Source: Acidovorax sp. Leaf78
Lineage (GTDB): Bacteria > Pseudomonadota > Gammaproteobacteria > Burkholderiales > Burkholderiaceae_C
DNA length: 64,000 nucleotides
Direction: 5' to 3'
Assembly: GCF_001422735.1 (NCBI RefSeq)
Contig: NZ_LMLZ01000006.1
Location: 33,538 to 97,537 of the forward strand
Numbering within the stretch: the stretch's first letter is position 1; every line of letters begins with the position of its first letter. The notes below the pieces were generated by a model. It was not told the origin of the DNA. It did no database searches and worked only from the letters and a program-made list of their open reading frames with translations. This document shows, one piece after another, positions 43,942 through 53,547 of this stretch. Both the position numbers and the translations under genes were made by a program.

Positions 43942-44391
43942 GGTGAAAACTCATGGAAGGCTGTGGCGCGAATGCGTCCACGGCGGTTGTAGCGGACTGT
44001 CACGTAAAACCGGATCAAGCAAAACCGGCTCAGGCAGGGCAGAAGGGTTGGCGAACCTGTCCATGCCCGTTCCCATGCCTGCCCGGTTGCATTCGCCGTC
44101 TCATCTGAACTGAACTGAACTGGCGACGCGGTGCCTTGTCATGCAGCCGCGTTCAGGAAGATGGCCGGGGTGGGCGACGGTGTCTTGCCTGCAATGCGTG
44201 GATGGGCTGACCCCGGTGCACATCATCAGGACATCCGCACGCCTGCTCGCCAACTAGCCAGTCGGGCATCGTGCGCCTATCCCGGCGCAACGACGCCACC
44301 GCTGCCATCGCCGCCACTGCCCGGGCGGACAGGTGCGACGCTGGCCGACACGGTATCTTTCAGCGGCTGAGCAACGGCAAGCCCAGGGGAC
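43942..44391. other. gene-free gap between tssC and tagJ
   Basis: No gene was recognised in these 450 bases. In many related loci hcp sits here, but in this window hcp is at 62735. A short triplicate CTGAA run occurs at about 44105-44120. The segment AAAACCGG is repeated at about 44006 and 44021. No terminator with a T-run was found. It probably holds a promoter for tagJ. Confidence 0.5.
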
Positions 44392-45888
44392 TCAGTTGCC
44401 TGCTTCCTTGACGGAGGGCAGCTTGGACACCAGGCGCAAGGACACCGTCAGGCCTTCCAGCTGATAGTGCGGACGCAGAAAGAACTTGGAGGTGTAGTAC
44501 CCCGGGTTGCCTTCCACTTCGTTCACTTCGACTTCGGCAGCGGCCAGGGGCTTGCGGGCCTTGGTTTCTTGCGACGAGTTCGATGGGTCTCCATCGACGT
44601 AGTTCATGATCCAGTCGTTCAGCCAGCGCTCCATGTCGCTGCGCTCCTTGAACGAGCCGATCTTGTCGCGCACGATGCACTTGAGATAGTGTGCGAAGCG
44701 GCAGCAGGCGAACATGTACGGCAGGCGTGCCGACAGGTTGGCATTGGCCGTGGCGTCTGCGTCGTAGTACTCGGCAGGCTTGTTGAGCGACTGGGCGCCG
44801 ATGAAAGCGGCCACATCCGAGTTCTTGCGGTGCACCAGCGGCATGAAGCCGTTCTTGGCCAGCTCTGCCTCGCGGCGGTCGCTGATGGCGATTTCGGTGG
44901 GGCACTTCATGTCCACGCCGCCGTCGTCGGTGGGGAACGTGTGCGCGGGCAGGTTTTCCACCGCGCCGCCGGATTCGACACCGCGGATGGACGTGCACCA
45001 GCCGTAGTACTTGAAGGACCGGTTGATGTTGACCGCCATGGCGTAGGCCGAGTTGGCCCAGCAATACTTGCTGTGGTTGCCGCTTGCGGTTTCTTCTTCG
45101 AAGTCGAACTCGTCCACGGGGTTGGTCTTGGCACCGTACGGCAGACGCGCCAGGAAACGTGGCATGGCCAGGCCGATGTACTTGGAGTCGTCCGACTCGC
45201 GCAGGCTGCGCCATGCAGCGTACTCGGTGTTGGTGAAGATCTTGGTCAGGTCGCGGGGGTTGGCCAGCTCTTGCCACGAATCCATCTGCATCAGCGCGGG
45301 GGAAGCGCCGGAAATGAACGGGCAGTGGGCAGCGGCAGACACCTTGGCCATTTCACCCAGCAGTTCCACGTCAGGGGGGCTGTGGTCGAAGTGGTAGTCG
45401 CCCACCAGGCAGCCGAAGGGCTCGCCACCGAACTGGCCGTACTCTTCTTCGTAGACCTTCTTGAAGATGGGGCTCTGGTCCCAGCCGACGCCCTTGTAGC
45501 GGCGCATGTTGCGGTGCAGCTCCTTCTTGGAGATGTTCATGACGCGAATCTTGAGCATCTCGTCCACCTCGGTGTTGGTCACCAAGTGCTGCAGGCCGCG
45601 CCAGGCGCCCTCGAGCTTCTGGAACTCCGTGTGGTGGATGACCAGATTGACCTGCTCGGACAGCTTGCGGTCGATCTCGGCAATGATGGCCTGAACGGTC
45701 TGGTATGCATCGTTCGAGATGGTGGTGACCGAGGCCAGTGCCTGCTGCGCCAGGGTCTGGACCGCGGCTTCCACCGCGTCGCGTGCCTGGTCGGTCTTGG
45801 GCTTGAACTCCTTGTTCAGCAATGCCGCGAAGTCGTGGCCTTCCAACGACTGGGCGGTGGATGATTCATTGATGGCTACTGCGCTCAT
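44392..45888 (-). CDS. tssC: T6SS contractile sheath large subunit TssC
   Basis: This is the larger sheath protein, forming with TssB the contractile tube that drives Hcp. It is 498 residues. Diagnostic stretches are FQKLEGAWRGLQHLV (about residue 89), then LKIRVMNISKKEL (about 110), EEYGQFGGEPFGCLVGDYHF (about 148), YIGLAMPRFLARLPYGAKT (about 237-255) and FKERSDMERWLNDWIMNYVDGDP (about 415-437). A GGAG site precedes the ATG. The start of tssC is 26 bases after the tssB stop, so they share a transcript. It appears intact. Confidence 0.97.
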   Translation of the reverse strand: MSAVAINESSTAQSLEGHDFAALLNKEFKPKTDQARDAVEAAVQTLAQQALASVTTISNDAYQTVQAIIAEIDRKLSEQVNLVIHHTEFQKLEGAWRGLQHLVTNTEVDEMLKIRVMNISKKELHRNMRRYKGVGWDQSPIFKKVYEEEYGQFGGEPFGCLVGDYHFDHSPPDVELLGEMAKVSAAAHCPFISGASPALMQMDSWQELANPRDLTKIFTNTEYAAWRSLRESDDSKYIGLAMPRFLARLPYGAKTNPVDEFDFEEETASGNHSKYCWANSAYAMAVNINRSFKYYGWCTSIRGVESGGAVENLPAHTFPTDDGGVDMKCPTEIAISDRREAELAKNGFMPLVHRKNSDVAAFIGAQSLNKPAEYYDADATANANLSARLPYMFACCRFAHYLKCIVRDKIGSFKERSDMERWLNDWIMNYVDGDPSNSSQETKARKPLAAAEVEVNEVEGNPGYYTSKFFLRPHYQLEGLTVSLRLVSKLPSVKEAGN

Positions 45889-45914
45889 GGGTAATCTCCG
45901 TTCGCTGGGGCGGC

Positions 45915-46463
45915 TCAGGCGGCGTCGTTTTGAACTGGGCCTTCGGCAGGCGCAGGGGCGGGTTTGGAACTGGCAGCCAGTGACTTGAGCAGTGCGGGGT
46001 CCTGCAGCACCTTGCGGATCAGCTCTTCGGCGCCTTGCTTGCCGTCCATGTAGGACAGCAGGTTGTGCAACTGGGTGCGGGCTTCGAGCAGCGTGTTCAA
46101 CGGCCCGATGTTGCGCGCCACCGCTGCGGGCGAGAAGTCATCCATGCTTTCAAAGGTCAGGTCCACGCTGAGGTAACCCTCGCCGGTCAGCGTGTTGGGC
46201 ACCAGGAAAGAGGCCCGGGGCTTGATGGACTTCATGCGGGCATCGAAGTTGTCGATGTCGATGTCCAGGAACTTGCGGTCAGCGATTTCCGGCAGGTTTT
46301 CCAGCGGCTTGCCAGAGAGGTCGGCCATCACGCCCATCACGAACGGGATGTGCACTTTCTTTTCCGAGCCATAGATTTCCACGTCGTACTCGATCTGCAC
46401 ACGCGGAGCGCGGTTTCGGGCAATGAACTTCTGTCCGCTTTTTCCCACTTTGGTGATTGACAT
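45915..46463 (-). CDS. tssB: T6SS contractile sheath small subunit TssB
   Basis: This is a 182-residue small sheath subunit that pairs with TssC. It has RAPRVQIEYDVEIYGSEKK (about residue 19-37), LPFVMGVMADLSGKP-type sequence (IPFVMGVMADLSG, about 41), RKFLDIDIDNFDARMKSI (about 63-80) and LTFESMDDFSPAAVARNIGPL (about 104-124). A Pro/Ala-rich tail ends it. The ATG at 46463 follows GAGAGG and is better than an ATG five codons upstream. It begins the second T6SS block after a 305-base gap to tssA. Confidence 0.96.
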   Translation of the reverse strand: MSITKVGKSGQKFIARNRAPRVQIEYDVEIYGSEKKVHIPFVMGVMADLSGKPLENLPEIADRKFLDIDIDNFDARMKSIKPRASFLVPNTLTGEGYLSVDLTFESMDDFSPAAVARNIGPLNTLLEARTQLHNLLSYMDGKQGAEELIRKVLQDPALLKSLAASSKPAPAPAEGPVQNDAA

Positions 46464-46768
46464 GGTTACCTCTCTCAAGTTGGCTGGCCGATAAACCCGT
46501 GGCCCGCGCTAGGGTGGCCATTTGGTTCAAATGCTTACAAAGTTGTGTGAATTCGCTACGGTTTGTGGTCGCCGAAACGAATCGTTCCTGGGTGTCATTC
46601 CCGGGCAAAGCTGCTCAGGACATGACCGCGTGACACCTGATACACAGAATCTCTCTTCGGCGCCCGAGCAATGCAAGATTTCATGCCTGTTCTTCGCCTC
46701 CAAAAGCTATGCCACTTCGGTGCTTCAGTATCCAATCTGCCTATGAAGTGACTGTTACAGTTCGTAGT
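46464..46768. other. intergenic promoter region of the tssB block
   Basis: No gene was seen in this 305-base gap. It should contain the promoter for tssB and downstream genes. An imperfect inverted repeat GAAACG-AAT-CGTTCC lies at 46574-46588. A sigma-54-like pattern on the minus strand (GG and GC eleven rather than ten bases apart) does not fit the consensus. There is no evident terminator for tssA. Confidence 0.45.
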
Positions 46769-47779
46769 TCAGGACGACTGGTCCGGCTGGATTCCAGTGA
46801 TCACCTCAATTTGCTGCAGGCTTTGCGGAGCGAGTTCACGCAGGATGTCGATGAAACTCATGCCCATGAGCTTGGCGGACCGGCGAATGAGCAGGGACGC
46901 AGGGTTGGTGGGCTCGGTGGATTCGAGAAATTCGGCGATCTTGACCAGTTGCTTGATGGCATCGTCCCGGGTCCTGATTTCCCCATTGGAGTCCGGTGGC
47001 CGGATCGTCACGGTGCTGCCCGAGGTGTCTGCAGCGTCCGCCGCGTCGGCAGGCGCCTGCATGTCTTGCTTGCCTTTGGGCAGCATGGCGTTGAGCAGCG
47101 ATACCAGGGACTGGATGTTGCCCAGGTCGGGCTGCTGGTGGTGGGGCAGCTTGTCCGTGCAGATGCGGACGAGCTTTTCGAGCCCTTCTTTCGCCGTGGG
47201 GACGGCCAGCAGCAGCGGGTAGCCCTGTTCGAGCGCGCTGCCCATGCCCAGCCGCAATTGCTCCACGGTGAGTTGCGCATTGGACTCGGCACGTTGGCCG
47301 CGTGCCAGCGCTTCCGCATCGCGGACGGTGAAACTGCCGAAGTTGGACGCGAGAAACTCCGTTTGCCGCAGCTCCCGCAGCAGTCCGGTCACATCGTTCA
47401 GCATGGCGACCGCGTTCATCCGCATGAAATAGTCGTCGTCTTCCGGCAGCGGATGAATGGCGTCCCAGTAGTTCTCCAGCAGGGCGCTCATCAGCGTCAG
47501 CCCGCGTGCCAGCCCGACGAAACCTTCCGTGTTGGTCCACGACCGGCACAGCAAGCCGGCGATGCGCATGTCCTTGCTTTGCCGCAGCAGCTGCAACGCA
47601 CTGCTTTCGACCGACTGCCAGTCAGGATCTTCTGCCGGGATGATGGTGTCGCCGTACTGCTGCTCGATCTTTCCGCGCGCCAGTTGCTCCAATGCCAGAA
47701 ACTCCGCCGCGTAGGTCATCTCGGGACCGCAGGGCGGGTTGGACGGAGCTTCGCTCAGGAGGTCGTCGATATCGGTCAT
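46769..47779 (-). CDS. tssA: T6SS baseplate/cap protein TssA
   Basis: This is a 336-residue protein with the ImpA N-terminal domain, which guides sheath assembly or caps the tail. Key stretches are MTDIDDLLSEAPSNPPCGPEMTY at the start, PDWQSVESSALQLLRQSKDMRI (about residue 52-73), LTLMSALLENYWDAIHPLPEDDDYFMRMNAVAML (about 95-128) and a C-terminal FLESTEPTNPASLLIRRSAKLM (about 285-306). The length fits the short class of TssA lacking a long C-terminal variable domain. The ATG at 47779 is chosen; the upstream 48 codons belong to the region after tagF. A gap of 44 bases separates it from tagF. Confidence 0.94.
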   Translation of the reverse strand: MTDIDDLLSEAPSNPPCGPEMTYAAEFLALEQLARGKIEQQYGDTIIPAEDPDWQSVESSALQLLRQSKDMRIAGLLCRSWTNTEGFVGLARGLTLMSALLENYWDAIHPLPEDDDYFMRMNAVAMLNDVTGLLRELRQTEFLASNFGSFTVRDAEALARGQRAESNAQLTVEQLRLGMGSALEQGYPLLLAVPTAKEGLEKLVRICTDKLPHHQQPDLGNIQSLVSLLNAMLPKGKQDMQAPADAADAADTSGSTVTIRPPDSNGEIRTRDDAIKQLVKIAEFLESTEPTNPASLLIRRSAKLMGMSFIDILRELAPQSLQQIEVITGIQPDQSS

Positions 47780-47823
47780 GGTGGATTTCTGTGGGAGTGC
47801 GAGCAGCGGGGTGGCAGACCTGA

Positions 47824-48579
47824 TCAGATTCTGGAGAAAAGTTGCGTGAAGAGCCAGCGGTCGCAAAGGCCTTCGTGCAGCAGTTCTTGATAGCCCACGC
47901 GGACGGTGGGAGACACCCACCAAAGACTTTGCTCGCGCAGACCGGCGGCGCGCAGCCTCCAGTCGCCGGGGGGCAGCACGATGTTTTCAGCAGGCTGTTC
48001 GCCCACCGCGGATTGATGGGCGCGCGAGGCTTCGGTCAGGTCCGTCAGGATGTCGTGAATGAGCGAGGGTTCGCGTTCGATCGGGGGGGCGGACTCGAAG
48101 GGGCTGGTCAGCTGGGTGACCCGCCTGTCCAGTTCGTCGACCGACAGCGTGCGGCGCCGCGCCTCCACGATGGCCGCGCGGGCGCCTGCCAGGAAGGACT
48201 TGACCTCCGCGTCATCGGCGAAAGGACAACCCGTCCGGGGTGCGGTCGCCATCACCGTCAGCGGGTAGTAGCGGCCGACGCGGTCCATGCTGGGCGCCAA
48301 GGCACCCATCACCGGTGAGCCCGACGAAGCGACATGGGCGATGAAAAACCACAGGGGGGCACTTACAAAAGTGTCTGGCCAGCCTGCGTCGTCCGCCCTG
48401 CGCAGCTCGTCCATGCCGGCGCGCAGCCAGCCATCCCACTCTGTCGTCAGCGCGTGCGACATGCGTCGGCCCGCGAAGTCGCCGAGGCTGGGCAGCTTTC
48501 CGTACCAGGCGATGGACGCCTGCGCGTAGGCTTGCGTTTGGGTGCCGCGGGTTTCCATGCCTAGAGGTTGCTCGGACAT
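47824..48579 (-). CDS. tagF: T6SS-associated protein TagF
   Basis: This is a 251-residue protein known as a post-translational repressor of T6SS in other bacteria, acting with PpkA/PppA-type control. The N-terminal family motif is ASIAWYGKLPSLGDFAGRRM (about residue 21-40). LWFFIAHVASSGSPVMGALAPSMDRVGRYYPL (about 78-109) is another hallmark. The C-terminus carries variable sequence. Its start overlaps the end of tssM by 19 bases, so the two are translationally linked. It is fully separate from PppA, which in some bacteria is fused to TagF. Confidence 0.93.
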   Translation of the reverse strand: MSEQPLGMETRGTQTQAYAQASIAWYGKLPSLGDFAGRRMSHALTTEWDGWLRAGMDELRRADDAGWPDTFVSAPLWFFIAHVASSGSPVMGALAPSMDRVGRYYPLTVMATAPRTGCPFADDAEVKSFLAGARAAIVEARRRTLSVDELDRRVTQLTSPFESAPPIEREPSLIHDILTDLTEASRAHQSAVGEQPAENIVLPPGDWRLRAAGLREQSLWWVSPTVRVGYQELLHEGLCDRWLFTQLFSRI

Positions 48580-51500
48580 TCGAACTCTTCCATCGCCTTG
48601 AGCCGGAATGGGTTGAAGACACTGCTGGTGGTGACTTCAAACCGGACCCTGCGACCGTCCACATTGAACACCGCCGAGAACTTCTCAGGCGCGTTGCCCG
48701 GCAGGATCTGAGCGCGGTCGAAAAGCCTGTGCAGCGCCCAGGGCCCTTCGGTGACCAGGCCCGAGTTTTCGCCGGTGGCGGTGGTGATCTGAAGCCGGAC
48801 CTGGCCTGTACCACGGGTGCCGGGCCAGTTCATCGACTTCGGAATTTGCGGGCCGTGCTGGTAGCGCAGCACATCGCCATCGACATCCAGCACCATCTGT
48901 GAAATGGTCGCATCCATTTCGATAGGCTTGATGTCCAGGCGAATGCCGGGCGCCTTGCCGCCCGCGCGGAAGTACACGTCGCGGATGGTGGCGGCTTTCT
49001 GGAACGATGCCAGCGACGCCGACCCACCGACCGGTGTCCCGTCCACGCCTTGCTTGAAGGACCAGGTGGCCGCCGAGATGTCGACCATGGGTTGCAGGGT
49101 GCTGCGGAAGAACTCGTCCATCACGCCGCCCACCGCGAACAGCTTGGCAAAGTCGTCTGCAGTGACGTCGCGCCCGGCGCTGCGTGTGAAGGGATAGCGG
49201 CCCAGGATGGCACGGCGGCAGAAATCGCCGATGGTGGCGTTCAGGTTGCCGCCGATGGTGCTGCGCACATCACGCCCCACCATGGTGGATGTCGCTTCGG
49301 CCAAGTCGGTGTACATCAGATTCAGCGGAGGAGGCAGGCGTTTGGCCTCGGCACGCACCCGTTCCAGCGTCGACGACAGGGTGGGCGGCACCGTGCCGCC
49401 GGACTTGACCTGCTGCCGGGCCGATGCAATCACGGCCGAGGCTTCGTTGAGCACCTGCAGGCTCTGCGTCAAAGGCGAAGGGCCCGAACCGTTGCTGGTG
49501 GCCAGGCGCCGGTACTCCCGGAAGCGGAAGTCCACGATGTCCGCTTCGAGCGTGCCGCTGGCCGCCAGGCCGCCCACGTTGACCTGCTTGCCGGTCAGCC
49601 TGCTGAGTTGCCGCTGTTCTTCGCGGATGCGGTTGAGCTTTTCGCCCAGCCAGCTGCTGGTGCTGGCACCGCTGTCGGTATCCGCATCGGGGCGGCGCGC
49701 CAGCGTGGTTTCCTTGGACACGGCGCGAATGAACTGCTCCAGGCTGGAGTTGGCCGAGGAGTACAGGCGCGCCTGCTCGCCCGCCTGGTCCAGCGATCCG
49801 ATGCGGGTGGGGCGCACGTCGGCCAGGTAGTCCTCCCACAGCTTGGCGTACTCCATGAGGTACAGGCGCTTCACTTCGTTGGCGACCTGCCCGGTCAGGA
49901 CTTCCTGGGCCGTGCTGCGCTTGCCGTCCGCCTGGCCCAGCACCCAGCCTTCTTCCTTGGACAGCAAGGTGGTGACCTTGGGAAGCTCGTGCAGGAACAC
50001 GCCGTGGTATCCGTCGTACGTGAAGAGGCCGGAGATGCCTTGCGTGAGGGGCCGTCCGCTGCGGCGGCTGAATACCTGCGGTGCTTCGGGGCCGCTGGCG
50101 CGCACCACGCTGAAGTCAGCGGGCAGGTTGTTGCCTGTGGTCAGCAACTGCTTGAGCCGGCTGTAGGCGCGCTGGGCCGGCGACATTTGCGCCAGCCGCT
50201 GCCGCACCTCGTTCACCAGCGCGGTGTCGACCGGGGTGGGCGACAGCACGATGCGGTCGTCCATCAAACGATCCAGGTGGTGTGACAGCCTGTCACCGAC
50301 ACCTGCCTGCACCAGTTGGGGCGTCAGGCTCGCATCCCACTCGTGGCGAATCCATGCCTTCACGGTGCGGGCGTCGAAACGGTCGGCGTCGTGAATCATG
50401 AGGTAAGCCTTCAGCGCTTCGTAGCTGGCCTCTGGATTGTTGGTCGAGGTTTGCTGCAGCGAGCGCCGCAGCTGCCGCACGATGCCGGGCAGCCAGGCGT
50501 CTTCCAGCAAGCGCAGGTAGGTCGTGTCCGCGGCGGTCTCCACCTTCGGCACCTGCAGCAGGCCCCAACGCCAGCTGACCGGGGGCGATCCTGTGTAGCG
50601 CTCGCTGGCCGCCAGGGATTCGGCATGGTCCAGCAAGGGCAGCAGTGCCACCAGGTTCTCCGGGTCGCCGGTCTTGGCTTCTTCCACGGCCTGGCGCAGG
50701 GTGGCAGCGCTGGCTTTCACCTCTTCCAGGTACGCCAGATTGTTCTGGTTGCTGACGCTCCAGGCCAGGGCTGCGCCGCTCAGGGCAAGTGCCAGCGCGA
50801 TCAAGCCGCCGGCCTGCATCAACCGGAGTTGCCGCTCTTTCTTGGCGTTGCGGCCGGTGAGCCCCGCTTCGTTGAACATCACGCCCTTGAAGAGCGTCTC
50901 GATGAAGAAGCTCTTGCCCTGCTGGCCAGCGCCTGCCTTGACATGGCTGGCAATCGAGAAGCGCCGTTTGAGCGCCGACAGCACGCGGTCGAACGGCATG
51001 CCTTCTTGCGTGCCGCTGGTGAAGTACACCCCGCGGAAGAGCGGCTTTTCCTTGAAGCGCGATGACGAGAAGGCTTCCTGCAATGTCTGGTTCACGACCT
51101 CGCGGAGGCCCACGAACTGCTGGGGCAGGGCATAGATCAGCCCGCGGCGCGCCAGGTCCTGCTCTGCCAGCAGGCGCTGGGGCAGCAAGCGATTGATCTG
51201 CGCCACCAGCGCGTCGAACTCTGCGGTGAACTGCGCCGTCGGATCGACCGATGGAGCGTTCTCCTTGTACTTCTGCGTGAATCCCCAGACCTGCGAGCGT
51301 TCGTCGCGGGTCATCTGGCCGAAGAACTCGTTGAAACCTGCCAGCAGGTCGGCCTTGGTGATCAGGACGTAGACGGGGAACTTGATGGCGAGCTCGTCGC
51401 ACAGCTCGCCGAGCCGTGTGCCGATGGTCTTGGCCAGCCGTGCGCGTTCTGTTTCGGTGCTGCTCAAAAGCTCCTGCACGCTGAGCGTGACGATGACGCC

Positions 51501-52199
51501 ATTGATGGGCTGTCGACCCCGAAAGCGTTTGAGCAGTTGCAGAAACCCCGACCAGGCGGCCTTGTCCTGGACAGCATCGCTTTCCTGCGTGGTGTAGCGG
51601 CCCGCAGTGTCCAGTAGCACGGCTTGGTCGGTAAACCACCAATCGCAGTTGCGCGTACCGCCGACGCCCCGGATGGAGCCCTTGCCAAATTGCTCGGCCA
51701 GCGGGAAATCCAGGCCGGAGTTGACCAGCGCGGTGGTCTTGCCCGAGCCGGGCGAGCCGATGATCAGGTACCAGGGGAGCTGGTACACGTAGCGCTTGGT
51801 GAACCGGCCGAAGAGGCCGCTTTCCGTGGCGCCGAACCGTGTCTTGGACAGGACGTCCACGGCCTCCTTGAATCGCCCCTCCAGCTCAGCCACTTCTTCC
51901 TGGCCTGGCGCGAGTTCATCGGGCGTGTCGCGGCCGGCGGTGAGCCGCGACAGCTGACCCATCAGCTTGTCGTTCATCCGCTTGGCGCGCCACCAGTGGA
52001 AGAGCAGCTTGATCACCCAGATGGCGAACAGGGCGGCAATCAGCGCCCAGCGGACGCTTTCGCTCTCCAGCGGTTGATAGGGCTTGATGTAAACCAGGGG
52101 TCCGATGAACCAGATCACCAGGCTCAGCAGGACCAGGCCGATGAAAGCCAGTGTGTAGCGGTTGAACAGCAGCGCTGCCATGTTTCTCAGCATGCTCAT
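48561..52199 (-). CDS. tssM: T6SS membrane complex subunit TssM (IcmF)
   Basis: This is the large inner-membrane protein of the TssJLM complex, 1212 residues. Membrane helices are at about residues 14-34 and 51-69, and a third near 452-475 (LIALALALSGAALAWSV). A cytoplasmic NTPase-like domain with Walker A IIGSPGSGKTTALVN (about 147-161) and VLLDTAGRYTTQ (about 195-206) lies between the second and third helices. The periplasmic part spans the C-terminal 730 residues, ending in RRVRFEVTTSSVFNPFRL. The ATPase motif is retained, unlike some TssM proteins. It overlaps tssL by four bases and tagF by 19. Confidence 0.97.
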   Translation of the reverse strand: MSMLRNMAALLFNRYTLAFIGLVLLSLVIWFIGPLVYIKPYQPLESESVRWALIAALFAIWVIKLLFHWWRAKRMNDKLMGQLSRLTAGRDTPDELAPGQEEVAELEGRFKEAVDVLSKTRFGATESGLFGRFTKRYVYQLPWYLIIGSPGSGKTTALVNSGLDFPLAEQFGKGSIRGVGGTRNCDWWFTDQAVLLDTAGRYTTQESDAVQDKAAWSGFLQLLKRFRGRQPINGVIVTLSVQELLSSTETERARLAKTIGTRLGELCDELAIKFPVYVLITKADLLAGFNEFFGQMTRDERSQVWGFTQKYKENAPSVDPTAQFTAEFDALVAQINRLLPQRLLAEQDLARRGLIYALPQQFVGLREVVNQTLQEAFSSSRFKEKPLFRGVYFTSGTQEGMPFDRVLSALKRRFSIASHVKAGAGQQGKSFFIETLFKGVMFNEAGLTGRNAKKERQLRLMQAGGLIALALALSGAALAWSVSNQNNLAYLEEVKASAATLRQAVEEAKTGDPENLVALLPLLDHAESLAASERYTGSPPVSWRWGLLQVPKVETAADTTYLRLLEDAWLPGIVRQLRRSLQQTSTNNPEASYEALKAYLMIHDADRFDARTVKAWIRHEWDASLTPQLVQAGVGDRLSHHLDRLMDDRIVLSPTPVDTALVNEVRQRLAQMSPAQRAYSRLKQLLTTGNNLPADFSVVRASGPEAPQVFSRRSGRPLTQGISGLFTYDGYHGVFLHELPKVTTLLSKEEGWVLGQADGKRSTAQEVLTGQVANEVKRLYLMEYAKLWEDYLADVRPTRIGSLDQAGEQARLYSSANSSLEQFIRAVSKETTLARRPDADTDSGASTSSWLGEKLNRIREEQRQLSRLTGKQVNVGGLAASGTLEADIVDFRFREYRRLATSNGSGPSPLTQSLQVLNEASAVIASARQQVKSGGTVPPTLSSTLERVRAEAKRLPPPLNLMYTDLAEATSTMVGRDVRSTIGGNLNATIGDFCRRAILGRYPFTRSAGRDVTADDFAKLFAVGGVMDEFFRSTLQPMVDISAATWSFKQGVDGTPVGGSASLASFQKAATIRDVYFRAGGKAPGIRLDIKPIEMDATISQMVLDVDGDVLRYQHGPQIPKSMNWPGTRGTGQVRLQITTATGENSGLVTEGPWALHRLFDRAQILPGNAPEKFSAVFNVDGRRVRFEVTTSSVFNPFRLKAMEEFECPSNL

Positions 52200-53533
52200 T
52201 TCCTGATGCCTTCCGTGCGTGGGGCATTGCCGCTGAGCTGCAATTCGTTGTCGCGCACTTGGGGCGCTACCAGCAGAACGATTTCCACACGCCGATTTTT
52301 GGCCTTGCCTTCGCTGGTGGTGTTGGGTGCCACGGGGTCGGCCTCGCCACGGCCCTCTGCGTGAACGCGCTGTCCCTCGCGCACGGTGCGCAGCAGCATG
52401 TCGGACACCGACTTGGCGCGGTCTTGGGACAGGTGCCAGTTGGACGGGTAGCGTGCGGTGCGAATGGGGGAGTTGTCGGTGTAGCCGTTGACCACGACCT
52501 TGCCGGGCACTTCGTTCAGCGCCGTTGCGATGCGCTCGATCACCTGCACGTAACGGGGCTTGACCACATTGGAGCCCAGGTCGAACAGGCCATCGCCCCG
52601 CAGGATGATGGTGCTGCGGTCGGCCTGGTCGATGACTTCGACCAGCCCTTCGCGGATCTCAGGTTCGAGGAACTGGCGCAGCCGGGGTTTGTCCACGCTG
52701 GCGACCGCCGCAATGGCCTTGGGGAACCGGATCGCGTTGATGGAGGCAAACAAGGCATCCGACTGGGCCGCGAGGCGGTAGCTGAACCACAGGAACAGCG
52801 CGAAGGCCAGCAGCAGCGCCAGGGCCGCAGCGACCCACAGCGGCACCATCGTCCAGGGAGGCGCGGCTTTGCGCTCTTCGCCTTTCCAGTGGATCGACAG
52901 CGCGCCGCTGCGGTCGCCGCGCGTGCTCTCGATCAGCGCGAGCAGCCGCGCCTTGAGGGTCTCCAGCTGGCTGCGGCCGTTCTCGATCACCCGGTAGCGG
53001 CCTTCGAAACCGAGCATCAGGCAAAAGTACATGAGCTCGATGAGGTCGATGTGCTGGTGCGGGGTCTGCACCAGCTTGGCGAGCAGCTGAAAGAACTTTT
53101 CGCCGCCCCACGTTTCGTTGTGCAGCGCCACGAGCAGGCTGAACTTGGGCCAGACGCCCGAGCCGCCCCAGGGCGTTTGCGCAGCGGCCTCGTCCACCAC
53201 GGTGCAAAGGCAGTAGCGTGCGCCGATCACGGTTTCTATCGGAACGCCGGCCACCCCCGCGCTGCGCTCGAATTCGCGGATGTTCGTGAGCAGCAGGCGT
53301 TGAAAGCCTTCGGGGTCGGCGTTGGATGCCATCGCCCGGATCTGGGGGATCAGGTTGAGCAGCACGTTGGCAGAAGCGACCAGCGGGTTGCCGCCGCTCA
53401 CTACGTCGGGCAGGCTCGTGCGGGGCAGGGCGTTGGCGGGCTGCGCGGGCATGGAGGTGTCCAGCAGACCTGGATCGCCCGGCCCGGTGTGGTCGCTGGC
53501 ACTGAAGGCGAAGACGTTGTCCGTCATTGGCAT
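52196..53533 (-). CDS. tssL: T6SS membrane subunit TssL (DotU) with OmpA-like domain
   Basis: This is a 445-residue inner-membrane protein. The DotU domain covers about residues 45-225 (NPLVASANVLLNLIPQIRAM, RYCLCTVVDEAAAQTPWG, LVALHNETWGGEKFFQLL, LIELMYFCLMLGFEGRYRV). A membrane helix follows at about 232-258. The C-terminal OmpA/MotB-like peptidoglycan-binding domain occupies about 300-430 (LFDLGSNVVKPRYVQVIERIA, VNGYTDNSPIRTARYPSNWHLSQDRAKSV). It is the extended form that anchors the complex to the cell wall directly. Two nearby ATGs are possible (53533, 53527). It overlaps tssM by four bases and is 14 bases from tssK. Confidence 0.96.
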   Translation of the reverse strand: MPMTDNVFAFSASDHTGPGDPGLLDTSMPAQPANALPRTSLPDVVSGGNPLVASANVLLNLIPQIRAMASNADPEGFQRLLLTNIREFERSAGVAGVPIETVIGARYCLCTVVDEAAAQTPWGGSGVWPKFSLLVALHNETWGGEKFFQLLAKLVQTPHQHIDLIELMYFCLMLGFEGRYRVIENGRSQLETLKARLLALIESTRGDRSGALSIHWKGEERKAAPPWTMVPLWVAAALALLLAFALFLWFSYRLAAQSDALFASINAIRFPKAIAAVASVDKPRLRQFLEPEIREGLVEVIDQADRSTIILRGDGLFDLGSNVVKPRYVQVIERIATALNEVPGKVVVNGYTDNSPIRTARYPSNWHLSQDRAKSVSDMLLRTVREGQRVHAEGRGEADPVAPNTTSEGKAKNRRVEIVLLVAPQVRDNELQLSGNAPRTEGIRK

Positions 53534-53547
53534 CGTTATAGGTGTTG

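Noticed and set aside
46640..46720. sigma-54-like pattern upstream of tssB on the minus strand
   Set aside because: It also has 11-base spacing and a poor match; not reported as a promoter.
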